Below the pieces are notes generated by a model that saw only the letters and a program-made list of their open reading frames with translations, ran no database searches and was not told the DNA's origin. A stretch of DNA of 64,000 nt from Gammaproteobacteria bacterium. Its GTDB lineage: Bacteria > Pseudomonadota > Gammaproteobacteria > Steroidobacterales > Steroidobacteraceae. Shown here piece by piece: positions 36,071 through 44,549 of the stretch. Made by a program: the position numbers and the translations under genes. The stretch spans positions 28,689-92,688 of the forward strand of contig VGUJ01000005.1 in NCBI GenBank assembly GCA_016874235.1. The letters are read 5' to 3'. Every line of letters starts with the position of its first letter. Positions within the stretch are counted from its first letter, which is position 1.

Positions 36071-36993
36071 TTGGACTCCAACAACGAATCTCTTTCGACT
36101 CGGGTAGGCGCACCCGCGCGACCACCGGATCGAGTCACTTTAATCGCAGCGGCAGCAGAGGCCGCCCGGACCGCGGTGATTTCATCAGCCCCCTCGGCAA
36201 GAGCCAGGGCGAACGCACCGTGCCAGACGTCACCGGCGCCCAAGGTATCGACGGATTTGACCGGAAACGCAGGAATGGTTCGGGCGGTGATGTTGTTCTG
36301 ATCGAATCGTGCATCGACGATGAACACGCCGGATGAGCCCATCGTGACGCAACACCAAGCCTTCAGGCGAACGGCTATCTGCCGTAACGATTGCTCGATA
36401 TCAGTCATCGCGTCGGAGCAGCCAGAATAATCTTTGAGCCCTGCCATCGAAAACGCAATGTGGGTGGCTGATTGCAGTAAAGACCCCGCTTTCGGCACCG
36501 GTACATCGGCATCGAGTACGGCCGGCAAGCCTGCCGCGCGAGCGCGCTTGAGCATCACGGTCGCCCCATCAGGCCAGCGCGTATCGGCGAGCACAACGTC
36601 GATGCCCTCGAGCGAGACGGCCGATTCAAGCCACGAAGTATCGGTCGGAAGCGAAGCATCGGTGTGGTTGACGATCAACCGTTCGCCTCGCGCATCGACG
36701 AAAACAGCCGAGACGGAAGAATGAAACCCGGAGAACCGACGCAGATGACGGCAATCGACTCCATAACCCTCGAGCTCACGCTGGATCGCATCGGCAATCA
36801 CGTCCTCTCCGACGCGCGCCACAAGCTGCGCGTCGCCTCCAAGCTTGCGGATGGCTACTGCAGCCGTCGCAGCAGGACCTCCACCCACAATTGAAAAACC
36901 CGTCGCACGGTGCTTTTCGGCACGTTGCGGGATATGCGGAGTGCTGAAGACGAAGTCCTGCACTGCGTGGCCGACACACAGCGCTCGCTTCAT
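36067..36993 (-). CDS. PfkB-family sugar kinase, YihV-like sulfofructose kinase
   Basis: A 308-residue ribokinase-fold enzyme closely following E. coli YihV (298): VGGGPAATAAVA (37-47), VVLADTRWPDGA, the catalytic TLGAGDVWHGA and the C-terminal VTRSGGRAGAP. The three residues I recall as sulfonate-binding in YihV (K27, N109, R138) align with K27, N109 and R139 here. It should phosphorylate 6-deoxy-6-sulfofructose at C1. ATG 36993 overlaps the gntR stop by 4 bp; an upstream start at 37047 is unlikely. This is the strongest single clue to sulfoquinovose as the substrate of the locus. Confidence 0.87.
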   Translation of the reverse strand: MKRALCVGHAVQDFVFSTPHIPQRAEKHRATGFSIVGGGPAATAAVAIRKLGGDAQLVARVGEDVIADAIQRELEGYGVDCRHLRRFSGFHSSVSAVFVDARGERLIVNHTDASLPTDTSWLESAVSLEGIDVVLADTRWPDGATVMLKRARAAGLPAVLDADVPVPKAGSLLQSATHIAFSMAGLKDYSGCSDAMTDIEQSLRQIAVRLKAWCCVTMGSSGVFIVDARFDQNNITARTIPAFPVKSVDTLGAGDVWHGAFALALAEGADEITAVRAASAAAAIKVTRSGGRAGAPTRVERDSLLESK

Positions 36994-37769
36994 GTGAAGG
37001 TGACGTCGTAAGAGAGCGTACTTGTATCGCAACGGCTGAGACGCCACTCCACGCGGCGGCCATCTACCGCCAGCGCGACCCGTTCGACCTGCAACAAAGG
37101 CGCACCCAACTCGACGCTGAGGCGCTTCACATCGTCACGACGCGCAACGTCTGCCCGGAGCTTTTCGTTAGCCGAGACGATGTTGATGCGGTATTCACGC
37201 TGATAGAGCGCGTACAGTGCATTTGGTAGCGGAGAATGCTGATCGAGTCCCGGGAAATATGCCTCGGGCAAAATGATGCGCTCAATGGCAACCGGGCGTT
37301 CATCGACGAAGCGCGTGCGGATTATTTCAAATACGTCTACGCCTTCAGGCAGTTCGAGGGCTTTGGCCTCTGACGATCGAGCGTGGCGCCGCTTGATCGA
37401 TTCATCGCCACTCGTCGGCACCGCGCGCTGTCCATCCGGACGAGTCAGCCTGAAGAACCGAAACAGCGAGCGTTCCTGCGTGAGCTCTGCGACGTAGGTG
37501 CCTTTGCCCTGGCGCCGGTCAATGACCTTATCGAGGGCAAGCGCATCGAGCGCCTTGCGCACCGTTCCTTGGCTGACACCGAGTTGCATGGCAAGAGCCT
37601 GCTCACTCGGCAACGCCTGACCTGGCTGCCATTCGCCGTCGGCGATTCGCCGAACGAGGGCCTCGTAAACCTGGCTATAGAGGGGGCGGTACTGCGGGCT
37701 GTCCATCTTTGAGGAGAGATCGCCAGAAGGAGCCGATGGTATCGCGCCGCTTGTGGACACAGGGGTCAT
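36990..37769 (-). CDS. GntR-family transcriptional regulator (HutC subfamily)
   Basis: A 259-residue regulator: winged helix-turn-helix domain (about residues 28-95; PLYSQVYEALVRRI, LPSEQALAMQLGVSQGTVRKALDAL, GKGTYVA) and a UTRA/HutC ligand-binding domain (about 115-255). HutC-type proteins sense small metabolites and usually repress adjacent genes. It heads the catabolic arm and faces suyA across 66 bp that contain a palindrome, repeated near 31554. ATG 37769 is kept; no strong ribosome-binding site precedes it, and ATG 37706 is an alternative that keeps the DNA-binding domain. E. coli uses a DeoR-type regulator (YihW) instead. Confidence 0.9.
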   Translation of the reverse strand: MTPVSTSGAIPSAPSGDLSSKMDSPQYRPLYSQVYEALVRRIADGEWQPGQALPSEQALAMQLGVSQGTVRKALDALALDKVIDRRQGKGTYVAELTQERSLFRFFRLTRPDGQRAVPTSGDESIKRRHARSSEAKALELPEGVDVFEIIRTRFVDERPVAIERIILPEAYFPGLDQHSPLPNALYALYQREYRINIVSANEKLRADVARRDDVKRLSVELGAPLLQVERVALAVDGRRVEWRLSRCDTSTLSYDVTFT

Positions 37770-37779
37770 GCATTTAGTA

Positions 37780-37792
37780 TCTTATATAAGAC
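37780..37792. promoter_or_regulatory. Candidate GntR operator between gntR and suyA
   Basis: TCTTATATAAGAC, with a perfect 12-bp palindrome TCTTATATAAGA (37780-37791). It sits 10 bp from the gntR start and 44 bp from the suyA start, placed to control both arms. The same CTTATATAAGAC recurs in front of the TonB receptor gene. Confidence 0.7.
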
Positions 37793-37835
37793 TTGCAGCC
37801 GCAAGCGCATCTCAAGATATCTCAGGAGTAAATGA

Positions 37836-38123
37836 GTGAGCGTTCCACAACTGCTCGTGCACGATCACAAAGATAACGTGGGCGTTGTCGTGATCGAGGG
37901 ACTGAAAGCCGGCACCAATATGCTGTGTGTCATCACAGAGGACAACTCTGACTTCCACCTCACGTCAAAACATGACGTTCCGATCGGACACAAAGTCGCA
38001 CTGGTCGATTTAAAAGTCGGCGATACCGTCATCAAGTACGGGCAGGACATCGGCAAGGTCGTCGCACCGATAGCACGCGGCGAGCATGTCCATGTTCACA
38101 ACCTCAAGACCAAGCGCTGGTAG
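37836..38123 (+). CDS. suyA: (2R)-sulfolactate sulfo-lyase small subunit SuyA
   Basis: A 95-residue SAF-domain protein with [49 protein letters not shown] and [12 protein letters not shown], matching SuyA and the N-terminal part of altronate dehydratase. With SuyB it splits (R)-3-sulfolactate into pyruvate and sulfite. The start is GTG at 37836 with AGGAG seven bases upstream; an ATG at 37832 is out of frame. Split small and large subunits plus two sulfolactate dehydrogenases downstream favour SuyAB over UxaA-type sugar-acid dehydratase. Confidence 0.88.
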   Translation: MSVPQLLVHDHKDNVGVVVIEGLKAGTNMLCVITEDNSDFHLTSKHDVPIGHKVALVDLKVGDTVIKYGQDIGKVVAPIARGEHVHVHNLKTKRW

Positions 38124-38133
38124 GAACCCACCG

Positions 38134-39309
38134 ATGAGCAATACCAACCAAAAAATCTGGGCCTATCGCCGCGAGAATAGTCGAGTTGGCGTACGTAATT
38201 ACGTCGCTATTCTTCCCGTTGACGATATTTCCAATGCGGCCTGCGAAGCCGTCGCGAATAACATCAAGGGCACCATCGCCCTGCCCCATGCTTATGGCCG
38301 CCTGCAGTTTGGCGAAGATCTCGAATTGCACTTCCGCACCATGATCGGAACGGGCGCGAACCCGAACGTAGCGGCATGTATCGTCATCGGCATCGAGCCA
38401 GGCTGGACGCAGCGCATCGTCGAAGGCATCGCCAAGACCGGTAAGCCGGTCGCAGGGTTCTGGATCGAAGGCAACGGCGACATCGCCACCATCGCAGCCG
38501 CATCGCGCAAGGCCAAAGAATTCGTGCATGCGACTTCAGGTCAGGTACGCGTCGAATGCGATATCAGCGAATTGTGGGTCGCCGCGAAATGCGGAGAGAG
38601 CGATACCACCACGGGTCTCGCCTCCTGCCCCACGGTCGGCAACATGTACGACAAGCTGGTTCCAGCCGGTCTTTTTGGCTGCTTCGGCGAAACATCTGAA
38701 CTGACAGGTGCTGAGCATCTTGCAGCCGCCCGAGCGGTCTCGCCTGAGATTCGCGACAAGTTCATGAAGACTTGGCAGTCCTATCAAGACGATGTCATCG
38801 AAGCACACAAGACGTCCGACTTGTCCGAGAGTCAGCCCACCAAGGGCAACATCGCCGGTGGTCTCACCACCATCGAGGAAAAAGCCTTGGGTAACCTCGA
38901 AAAAATCGGCAAGAAGGTCAAGTTCATCGACGTGCTCGAGCCCGCTGAGGCTCCGGCCCGCGGACCCGGCCTTTACTTCATGGATACCTCCTCAGCAGCT
39001 GCTGAGTGCTGCACGCTCCAGGCTGCTGCGGGCTACGTCATCCATATCTTCCCGACTGGCCAAGGCAACGTAATCGGAAATCCGATCATGCCGGTCATCA
39101 AGGTGACAGGTAATCCGCGTACCGTCCGACTCATGCCTGAACATATCGACGTCGATGTCTCGGGTGTCGTTCGGCGTGAAATGACGATCGACCAGGCGGG
39201 TGATGCGCTCATCGACTGCATCGCTCACACGGCGAACGGTCGACTCACCGCCGCCGAAGCACTCGGCCATGTCGAATTCGTCATGACCAAGCTTTACCGT
39301 AGCGCCTAA
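38134..39309 (+). CDS. suyB: (2R)-sulfolactate sulfo-lyase large subunit SuyB
   Basis: A 391-residue UxaA/SuyB C-terminal family protein: [71 protein letters not shown] and [21 protein letters not shown]. Cysteines in these motifs probably hold an iron centre, as in the dehydratases. Catalyses desulfonation with SuyA; sulfite is released and must be oxidised or exported by proteins not seen here. Start ATG 38134 follows AGGA by 10 bases and lies 10 bp after suyA. Confidence 0.88.
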   Translation: MSNTNQKIWAYRRENSRVGVRNYVAILPVDDISNAACEAVANNIKGTIALPHAYGRLQFGEDLELHFRTMIGTGANPNVAACIVIGIEPGWTQRIVEGIAKTGKPVAGFWIEGNGDIATIAAASRKAKEFVHATSGQVRVECDISELWVAAKCGESDTTTGLASCPTVGNMYDKLVPAGLFGCFGETSELTGAEHLAAARAVSPEIRDKFMKTWQSYQDDVIEAHKTSDLSESQPTKGNIAGGLTTIEEKALGNLEKIGKKVKFIDVLEPAEAPARGPGLYFMDTSSAAAECCTLQAAAGYVIHIFPTGQGNVIGNPIMPVIKVTGNPRTVRLMPEHIDVDVSGVVRREMTIDQAGDALIDCIAHTANGRLTAAEALGHVEFVMTKLYRSA

Positions 39310-39360
39310 GTGGTCGCGGCGCTTGGCGCCGCGCAACCACTCCGCTTTGGGGAGATCATC

Positions 39361-40383
39361 GTGGACGCATCGATCTGCCTGACGCTGGCGGAAGCCGAAT
39401 CACTGGCTTTCGAGGCCCTGTGCGCTAATCGCACTTCCGAACTTAGTGCTCGTGCAACCGCGCGTGCGCTCGTTGCTGCAGAGGCCGATGGGCAAGCTGC
39501 ACACGGACTGAGTCGTGTTCCGGCCTATGCGCTGCAGGCGCGCTCCGGAAAGGTCAACGGTCACGCAATCCCGACGCTGACTCGCGCAGCACCGGGTGTC
39601 GTACGAGTCGACGCGGGGCTCGGCTTTGCTTATCCGGCGATCGATCTCGCCCTCGACTCTCTGAAACAGCTCGCCAAAGATCAGGGTATTGCGCTCGCCG
39701 CCATTCATCACTCTCATCATTTTGGCCAAGTCGGTGCGCATGCAGAACGATTGGCTGACGCTGGACTGATCGCTCTCGTCTTCGGGAATACCCCGAAGGC
39801 GATGGCGTTTCATGGTGGGAAACGCGCGATGCTCGGAACCAATCCGCTCGCCTTCGCGGCTCCGCTTCCGGGCGCACGAGCGCCCCTCGTCATCGATCTC
39901 GCACTGTCCGTTGCAGCGCGAGGCAAGATCGTCGCGGCTCAAAAAGCGGGTAAACCCATCCCCGAGGGCTGGGCTGTCGATGTTAATGGCCAATCGACGA
40001 CTGATCCCACGGCTGCTCTTGCGGGCACGCTATCTCCGATTGGCGGCACTAAAGGTGGTGCACTAGCACTGATGGTCGAGATTTTGGGTGCAGCTCTGAC
40101 GGCGGGTGCGTTCGGTTGGGAGGCGTCATCTTTCTTTGATGCCGAAGGCCGTCCGCCTGAGATGGGTCACTTGTTTGTCGCCATCGATCCGGGCCCAGCG
40201 TCAGGGAATGCGTTTGCCGATCGCATGCAAACCCTCCTCGCCACGATCGAGTCCGAGCCCGAGGTACGCGTACCTGGCTCACGCCGGCTCATTGCTCGCA
40301 CCAAGGCCGAGCACGAAGGAATCACGCTGAGCAACGCGCTGCACGCCGAGATACGCGCACTACATCCGTCTGAGGGAGCATGA
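39361..40383 (+). CDS. comC: (R)-sulfolactate dehydrogenase, ComC-like (malate/L-lactate dehydrogenase family)
   Basis: A 340-residue member of the LDH2/MDH2 fold (not the classical LDH). HGLSRVPAYALQARSG, AAIHHSHHFGQVG (catalytic His region) and GTNPLAFAAP are typical. ComC enzymes reduce sulfopyruvate to (R)-sulfolactate with NAD(P)H. Paired with SlcC it would turn (S)- into (R)-sulfolactate, the only form SuyAB uses. The GTG at 39361 has GGGGAG six bases upstream; the earlier GTG 39310 directly after suyB has no site. Confidence 0.82.
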   Translation: MDASICLTLAEAESLAFEALCANRTSELSARATARALVAAEADGQAAHGLSRVPAYALQARSGKVNGHAIPTLTRAAPGVVRVDAGLGFAYPAIDLALDSLKQLAKDQGIALAAIHHSHHFGQVGAHAERLADAGLIALVFGNTPKAMAFHGGKRAMLGTNPLAFAAPLPGARAPLVIDLALSVAARGKIVAAQKAGKPIPEGWAVDVNGQSTTDPTAALAGTLSPIGGTKGGALALMVEILGAALTAGAFGWEASSFFDAEGRPPEMGHLFVAIDPGPASGNAFADRMQTLLATIESEPEVRVPGSRRLIARTKAEHEGITLSNALHAEIRALHPSEGA

Positions 40384-40384
40384 G

Positions 40385-41323
40385 ATGGCCGAGATCGTGA
40401 TCACCGAATTCATGGACGAGGCCGCCATCTCGAGCGTTTTGTCGGGGCGCGATGTCGTCTACAACCCCAAGCTCGTCGATCAGCCTGAAGAGCTCGCGCG
40501 ACTGGTCAAAGATGCCCGAGCACTCATCGTTCGTAACCGTACGCAAGTGCGCGGCGCTTTGCTTGATTCGGCTGCCAAACTCGAAGTCGTTGGTCGTCTC
40601 GGCGTCGGTCTCGACAATATCGATGTCGAAGCCTGTAAAGCTCGCGGCATTGCGGTCTACCCCGCAACGGGCGCCAACGACGTGTCGGTCGCCGAATACG
40701 TCATCACCGCAATGCTCGTGCTATTACGAAAGGCGTGGTTCGCCAACTCAGAGGTCATCTCCGGAAAGTGGCCGCGCATGTCGACCATCGGTCGCGAAGT
40801 TCAGGGAAAAACCTTAGGGCTGGTCGGTCTCGGCGGCATTGCTCGCGAGACGGCATCTCGTGCTCGCGTCCTCGGTATGAGTGTGATCGCATTCGACCCC
40901 CTTCTTCCAAAAGACCGCGCCGCCTGGCAACTGGCTAGTAGCGTCTCGCTCGAAGAGCTCATCGCCCATAGTGATGTCATCAGCTTTCACGTTCCACTCA
41001 CGGCTTCCACAAAGCGGATGATCGGACTGCCGCAGATTGCTGCCATGAAACGCGGGAGTGTCATCATCAATGCCGCCCGAGGTGGGGTCATCGATGAGGC
41101 CGCTGTGGTCGACGCACTGCGCTCCGGTCAACTGGGCGGCGCTGCTCTCGACGTCTTCGAGACCGAACCGCTCGATACCAAAGAAGGCGCGCTATTTGCT
41201 GGCGTCCCAAATCTGATCTTGACGCCCCATATCGCGGGCGTCACCGAAGAGTCTAATGTTCGCGTGAGCGAGGTCACAGCGAGAACGGTACTCTCTCATC
41301 TGACTCGTAGCGACGGACGATGA
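40385..41323 (+). CDS. slcC: (S)-sulfolactate dehydrogenase, SlcC-like (D-2-hydroxyacid dehydrogenase family)
   Basis: A 312-residue D-isomer-specific 2-hydroxyacid dehydrogenase with VITEFMDEAAI at the N-terminus as in SlcC, the NAD site LVGLGGIARETA, and catalytic R (NAARGGV), E (FETEPLD) and H (TPHIAG). SlcC oxidises (S)-sulfolactate to sulfopyruvate with NAD+. Without its neighbours it would be called a phosphoglycerate dehydrogenase-like protein; next to suyAB and comC the sulfolactate role is favoured. One base separates it from comC, and its stop overlaps the glpD start. Confidence 0.83.
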   Translation: MAEIVITEFMDEAAISSVLSGRDVVYNPKLVDQPEELARLVKDARALIVRNRTQVRGALLDSAAKLEVVGRLGVGLDNIDVEACKARGIAVYPATGANDVSVAEYVITAMLVLLRKAWFANSEVISGKWPRMSTIGREVQGKTLGLVGLGGIARETASRARVLGMSVIAFDPLLPKDRAAWQLASSVSLEELIAHSDVISFHVPLTASTKRMIGLPQIAAMKRGSVIINAARGGVIDEAAVVDALRSGQLGGAALDVFETEPLDTKEGALFAGVPNLILTPHIAGVTEESNVRVSEVTARTVLSHLTRSDGR

Positions 41324-42840
41324 CCGCTGGCACAGACTCTAATATCTTTGATCTGCTCGTCGTCGGCGGCGGCATCAATGGCACGGGCGTTGCCCGCGAC
41401 GCCGCAGGACGCGGCCTTCGCGTGCTACTGGTCGAACAAGACGATCTCGCCTCACACACGTCCTCAGCGAGCACCAAGTTAATCCACGGCGGGCTGCGCT
41501 ATCTCGAGTTCATGGACTTCGGACTCGTACGCAAAGCCCTGATCGAGCGCGAAGTACTTCTAGGCATAGCGCCTCATATCATCAGTCCGCTGCGCTTCGT
41601 CATGCCTCATGAGCCGTCCTTGCGACCGGCTTGGATGATTCGGATTGGATTATTTCTCTACGATCATCTTGCGCGTCGCCGAAAACTCGAAGAGTCGCGT
41701 GGAATCGATCTGCGCCACCACCCGGCTGGCACATCCCTACGCGAAGGCTTCCGTCGCGGGTTCGAATACTCAGATGGTTGGGTCGATGATGCGAGACTCG
41801 TCGTTCTCAATGCGGTCGATGCGCACGAGCACGACGCGACAGTTCTCACTCGTACCCGTTGCATCAAGATCACTCCGACCGCACACAGCCACAAAACCGA
41901 ACAGGCCTTCTGGGCAGCAACGCTGCAGGATGTTGAGGGTAAAGAGAGCGTCATCAGTGCGCGAGCCGTCGTTAATGCGACAGGCCCGTGGGCAGCCGGC
42001 TTTCACGATGCCGCAACGTTAGGTCGATCGAAGCACGGTCTCCGACTCATCAAAGGCAGTCATATCGTCGTTCGGAAGCTCTTCGATCATCCGTATGCCT
42101 ACATTTTGCAAGCAAGCGACCGGCGTATCGTGTTCGCCATTCCGTATGAACACGAGTTCACAATGATCGGCACGACGGATGTCGAGTATCACAATGATCC
42201 TCGCGTGGTCGCCATCGACGCCGAAGAGACGGTCTATCTATGCGAGCAGAGCAATCGCTATTTCAAAACGGCGCTATCACCCACAGACGTCGTGTCGAGT
42301 TGGTCCGGTGTCCGGCCTCTGCTCGAAGATGAATCCACCGATGCGCGCGCCGTCACGCGCGACTATGCGTTAGAGCTCGAGAAGACACCCGCGCCACTGC
42401 TCAGTGTATTCGGTGGGAAAATCACGACGTATCGAGTGCTTGCTGAGGAAGCCGTCGACCGCATCACTGCCGCCATCGACATGAGAACTCGTCGGTGGAC
42501 GGGTTCGCGTCCCCTTCCGGGAGGCGATCTCCCCTCCGGACTCGATTCGCTCGAACATGAGCTCGCGGCCTTTCGACCCGAGGTTCCGCGCAAGACCGTC
42601 TCTCGTTGGGCGAGGGCCTACGGATCACGCGCCTTGAATATTTTCTCGCGTTCTAACGGACTGGGTTCGGAGATCGTGCCCGGCCTTTATGAAGCTGAGT
42701 TACGTTACCTTTATCAAGCCGAGTGGGCTCGAACCGCTGAAGATGTCTTGTGGCGACGCAGTAAACTCGGACTGCATGTCGATGCGCAGTCGGCACAACG
42801 GGTCGCGGAATGGCTGATGACTCACGGGAGATCGCAATGA
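41320..42840 (+). CDS. glpD: Glycerol-3-phosphate dehydrogenase (FAD-dependent, GlpD)
   Basis: A 506-residue FAD enzyme with the dinucleotide motif [19 protein letters not shown] near residue 13, [25 protein letters not shown] and [17 protein letters not shown]. It oxidises sn-glycerol 3-phosphate to DHAP and feeds electrons to quinone at the inner membrane. Its ATG overlaps the slcC stop by 4 bp (ATGA), so it is translationally coupled to the desulfonation genes, an unusual place for glpD. Confidence 0.94.
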   Translation: MTAGTDSNIFDLLVVGGGINGTGVARDAAGRGLRVLLVEQDDLASHTSSASTKLIHGGLRYLEFMDFGLVRKALIEREVLLGIAPHIISPLRFVMPHEPSLRPAWMIRIGLFLYDHLARRRKLEESRGIDLRHHPAGTSLREGFRRGFEYSDGWVDDARLVVLNAVDAHEHDATVLTRTRCIKITPTAHSHKTEQAFWAATLQDVEGKESVISARAVVNATGPWAAGFHDAATLGRSKHGLRLIKGSHIVVRKLFDHPYAYILQASDRRIVFAIPYEHEFTMIGTTDVEYHNDPRVVAIDAEETVYLCEQSNRYFKTALSPTDVVSSWSGVRPLLEDESTDARAVTRDYALELEKTPAPLLSVFGGKITTYRVLAEEAVDRITAAIDMRTRRWTGSRPLPGGDLPSGLDSLEHELAAFRPEVPRKTVSRWARAYGSRALNIFSRSNGLGSEIVPGLYEAELRYLYQAEWARTAEDVLWRRSKLGLHVDAQSAQRVAEWLMTHGRSQ

Positions 42841-44339
42841 GCCGATGGATTCTCGCTCTCGACCAAGGCACGACCAGCTCTCGATCGATCCTGTTCGACC
42901 ACGACGGCAATATCGTCGAGAGCGCACAGCAAGAGTTCACACAGTTTTTCCCGCAAGCGGGGTGGGTCGAGCACGATGCGAATGAAATCTGGAATACCCA
43001 GCGTGCAACCATCGAAGAAGTTCTGAAAAAAGCCGGCGCGAAATCGGCTGATGTTGCGGCCGTGGGCATTACGAATCAGCGCGAGACGACCGTACTTTGG
43101 GACCGGAAGACCGGTGAGCCCGTCGCCCCGGCAATCGTCTGGCAAGATCGAAGAACGGCCGACGTATGCGCCACGCTGCGCGCCGCAGGCCATGAGCCGG
43201 AGGTGACCCGCCGCACAGGCTTGTTGCTCGATCCGTATTTCTCGGGCACCAAGCTCGCATGGCTGCTCGATCATGTGTCCGGAGCACGCGAGCGTGCGAT
43301 TCGAGGCGACTTGTGTTTCGGCACCGTCGACACGTGGCTCACCTGGAAACTCTCAGGCGGCACGCACCATGTAACTGACGTCACCAACGCCAGTCGAACG
43401 CTGCTACTCAACCTGTCGGGCGAATGGGACGAGTGGATGCTGAATCTTCTGCGTATTCCGAAAGCCGTGCTGCCTCGAGTTCTGCCCTCTTCTTTTGACG
43501 TCGGCGTTCGGATCAAGCTGGGTGGAGCAGACATGCCGCTGACCGGTCTGGCAGGTGATCAGCAATCTGCGCTCTTCGGTCAGGCGTGTCTGCAGCCGGG
43601 CATGGCAAAGAATACCTATGGCACTGGCTGCTTCATGCTGATGCATACCGGAGATCGACCTCTCGCATCAACTCATCGACTACTGACCACCGTCGCCTGC
43701 TCACCCTCAGCAACCGACGGTCGTCCGCAACTGAACTACGCGCTCGAAGGGAGCGTGTTCGTGGGTGGAGCCGTAGTGCAGTGGCTGAGAGACGGCCTCG
43801 GTTTCGTCACGCGTGCCGAAGAAATCGAAGCGCTCGCCTCGTCCGTGCCCGATCATGGCGGCGTCTATGTGGTTCCGGCTTTCACGGGGCTCGGCAGCCC
43901 CCATTGGGATCCGTTCGCGCGCGGCTCGATCATCGGGATTACCCGCGGCACGACTCGTGGCCATATTGCTCGCGCGGCGCTCGAGTCGATCGCCTTTCAA
44001 AGCGCTGAACTCCTTCAGGCGATGCAAAAAGACGCTGCAGCGCCGCTACGCGAACTTCGAGTCGATGGTGGCGCGTCGCGTAACAATTTTTTGATGCAGT
44101 TTCAGTCCGACTTGCTGGGCGTTCCTGTCATTCGGCCTGCCGTCACGGAAACCACCGCGCTCGGCGCAGCCTATCTCGCCGGTATCGCCGTTGGGTTCTG
44201 GAAATCGACAGACGAGATTTCGGCGCGCTGGCGAGTCGATCGGAGATTCGAACCGACCATGTCGCGGGAAGCGGCTGCCGCTCGCATGCATGAATGGTCG
44301 CGAGCCGTCGAACGCTCACTCGGCTGGGCAGTCTCCTGA
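42837..44339 (+). CDS. glpK: Glycerol kinase GlpK
   Basis: A 500-residue FGGY kinase: [35 protein letters not shown], the [15 protein letters not shown] segment, [21 protein letters not shown] and the C-terminal [17 protein letters not shown]. Phosphorylates glycerol for GlpD. ATG 42837 overlaps the glpD stop and has GGGAG upstream; an earlier in-frame start at 42810 lies within glpD. No glycerol facilitator (GlpF) is in the locus, consistent with glycerol arising inside the cell from a glycoside. Confidence 0.95.
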   Translation: MSRWILALDQGTTSSRSILFDHDGNIVESAQQEFTQFFPQAGWVEHDANEIWNTQRATIEEVLKKAGAKSADVAAVGITNQRETTVLWDRKTGEPVAPAIVWQDRRTADVCATLRAAGHEPEVTRRTGLLLDPYFSGTKLAWLLDHVSGARERAIRGDLCFGTVDTWLTWKLSGGTHHVTDVTNASRTLLLNLSGEWDEWMLNLLRIPKAVLPRVLPSSFDVGVRIKLGGADMPLTGLAGDQQSALFGQACLQPGMAKNTYGTGCFMLMHTGDRPLASTHRLLTTVACSPSATDGRPQLNYALEGSVFVGGAVVQWLRDGLGFVTRAEEIEALASSVPDHGGVYVVPAFTGLGSPHWDPFARGSIIGITRGTTRGHIARAALESIAFQSAELLQAMQKDAAAPLRELRVDGGASRNNFLMQFQSDLLGVPVIRPAVTETTALGAAYLAGIAVGFWKSTDEISARWRVDRRFEPTMSREAAAARMHEWSRAVERSLGWAVS

Positions 44340-44549
44340 GTCGCGCTTCACTCTAGCCTGTTCGGCATTCTCTAACGCTTTGATTTGAGCGACTCGCGCT
44401 CTCAGCGTACGCTGCATGACATCGATCGCGGCGCCCTCCGGCCATCCTTTTGCGACCAGGCTTTGTAGCACCGACTCCGGACTCTGACCCGACTCAATTT
44501 GCTTGACGATCCAGAGCCGCAGCTGCGGCGTTACTTTTCCGTGACTCAT
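44316..44549 (-). CDS. Small helical protein coupled to the SSS symporter gene
   Basis: A 77-residue protein from ATG 44549 (MSHGKVTPQ). Segments [22 protein letters not shown] and [15 protein letters not shown] resemble the short helical region that precedes some 2-oxoglutarate/Fe(II) prolyl-hydroxylase-like proteins, here without the catalytic domain. The start overlaps the symporter stop by 4 bp, indicating translational coupling, and the 3' end overlaps the opposing glpK by 24 bp. Function unknown; a longer start at 44606 would lie inside the symporter. Confidence 0.6.
   Translation of the reverse strand: MSHGKVTPQLRLWIVKQIESGQSPESVLQSLVAKGWPEGAAIDVMQRTLRARVAQIKALENAEQARVKRDSGDCPAE

Noticed and set aside
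35024..36993. Tagatose or galactitol pathway (LacD-like aldolase plus PfkB kinase)
   Set aside because: The kinase has YihV-specific residues and the divergent operon encodes sulfolactate enzymes; no lac/gat partners are present. Kept only as an alternative for the aldolase.
37836..39309. Altronate dehydratase (UxaA)
   Set aside because: UxaA is normally one polypeptide beside uronate genes; here the subunits are split and followed by comC- and slcC-like genes, as in sulfolactate degraders.
39310..39360. Longer start for the comC-like gene at GTG 39310
   Set aside because: No ribosome-binding site there; GTG 39361 has GGGGAG at ideal spacing and the extra 17 residues are not family-like.
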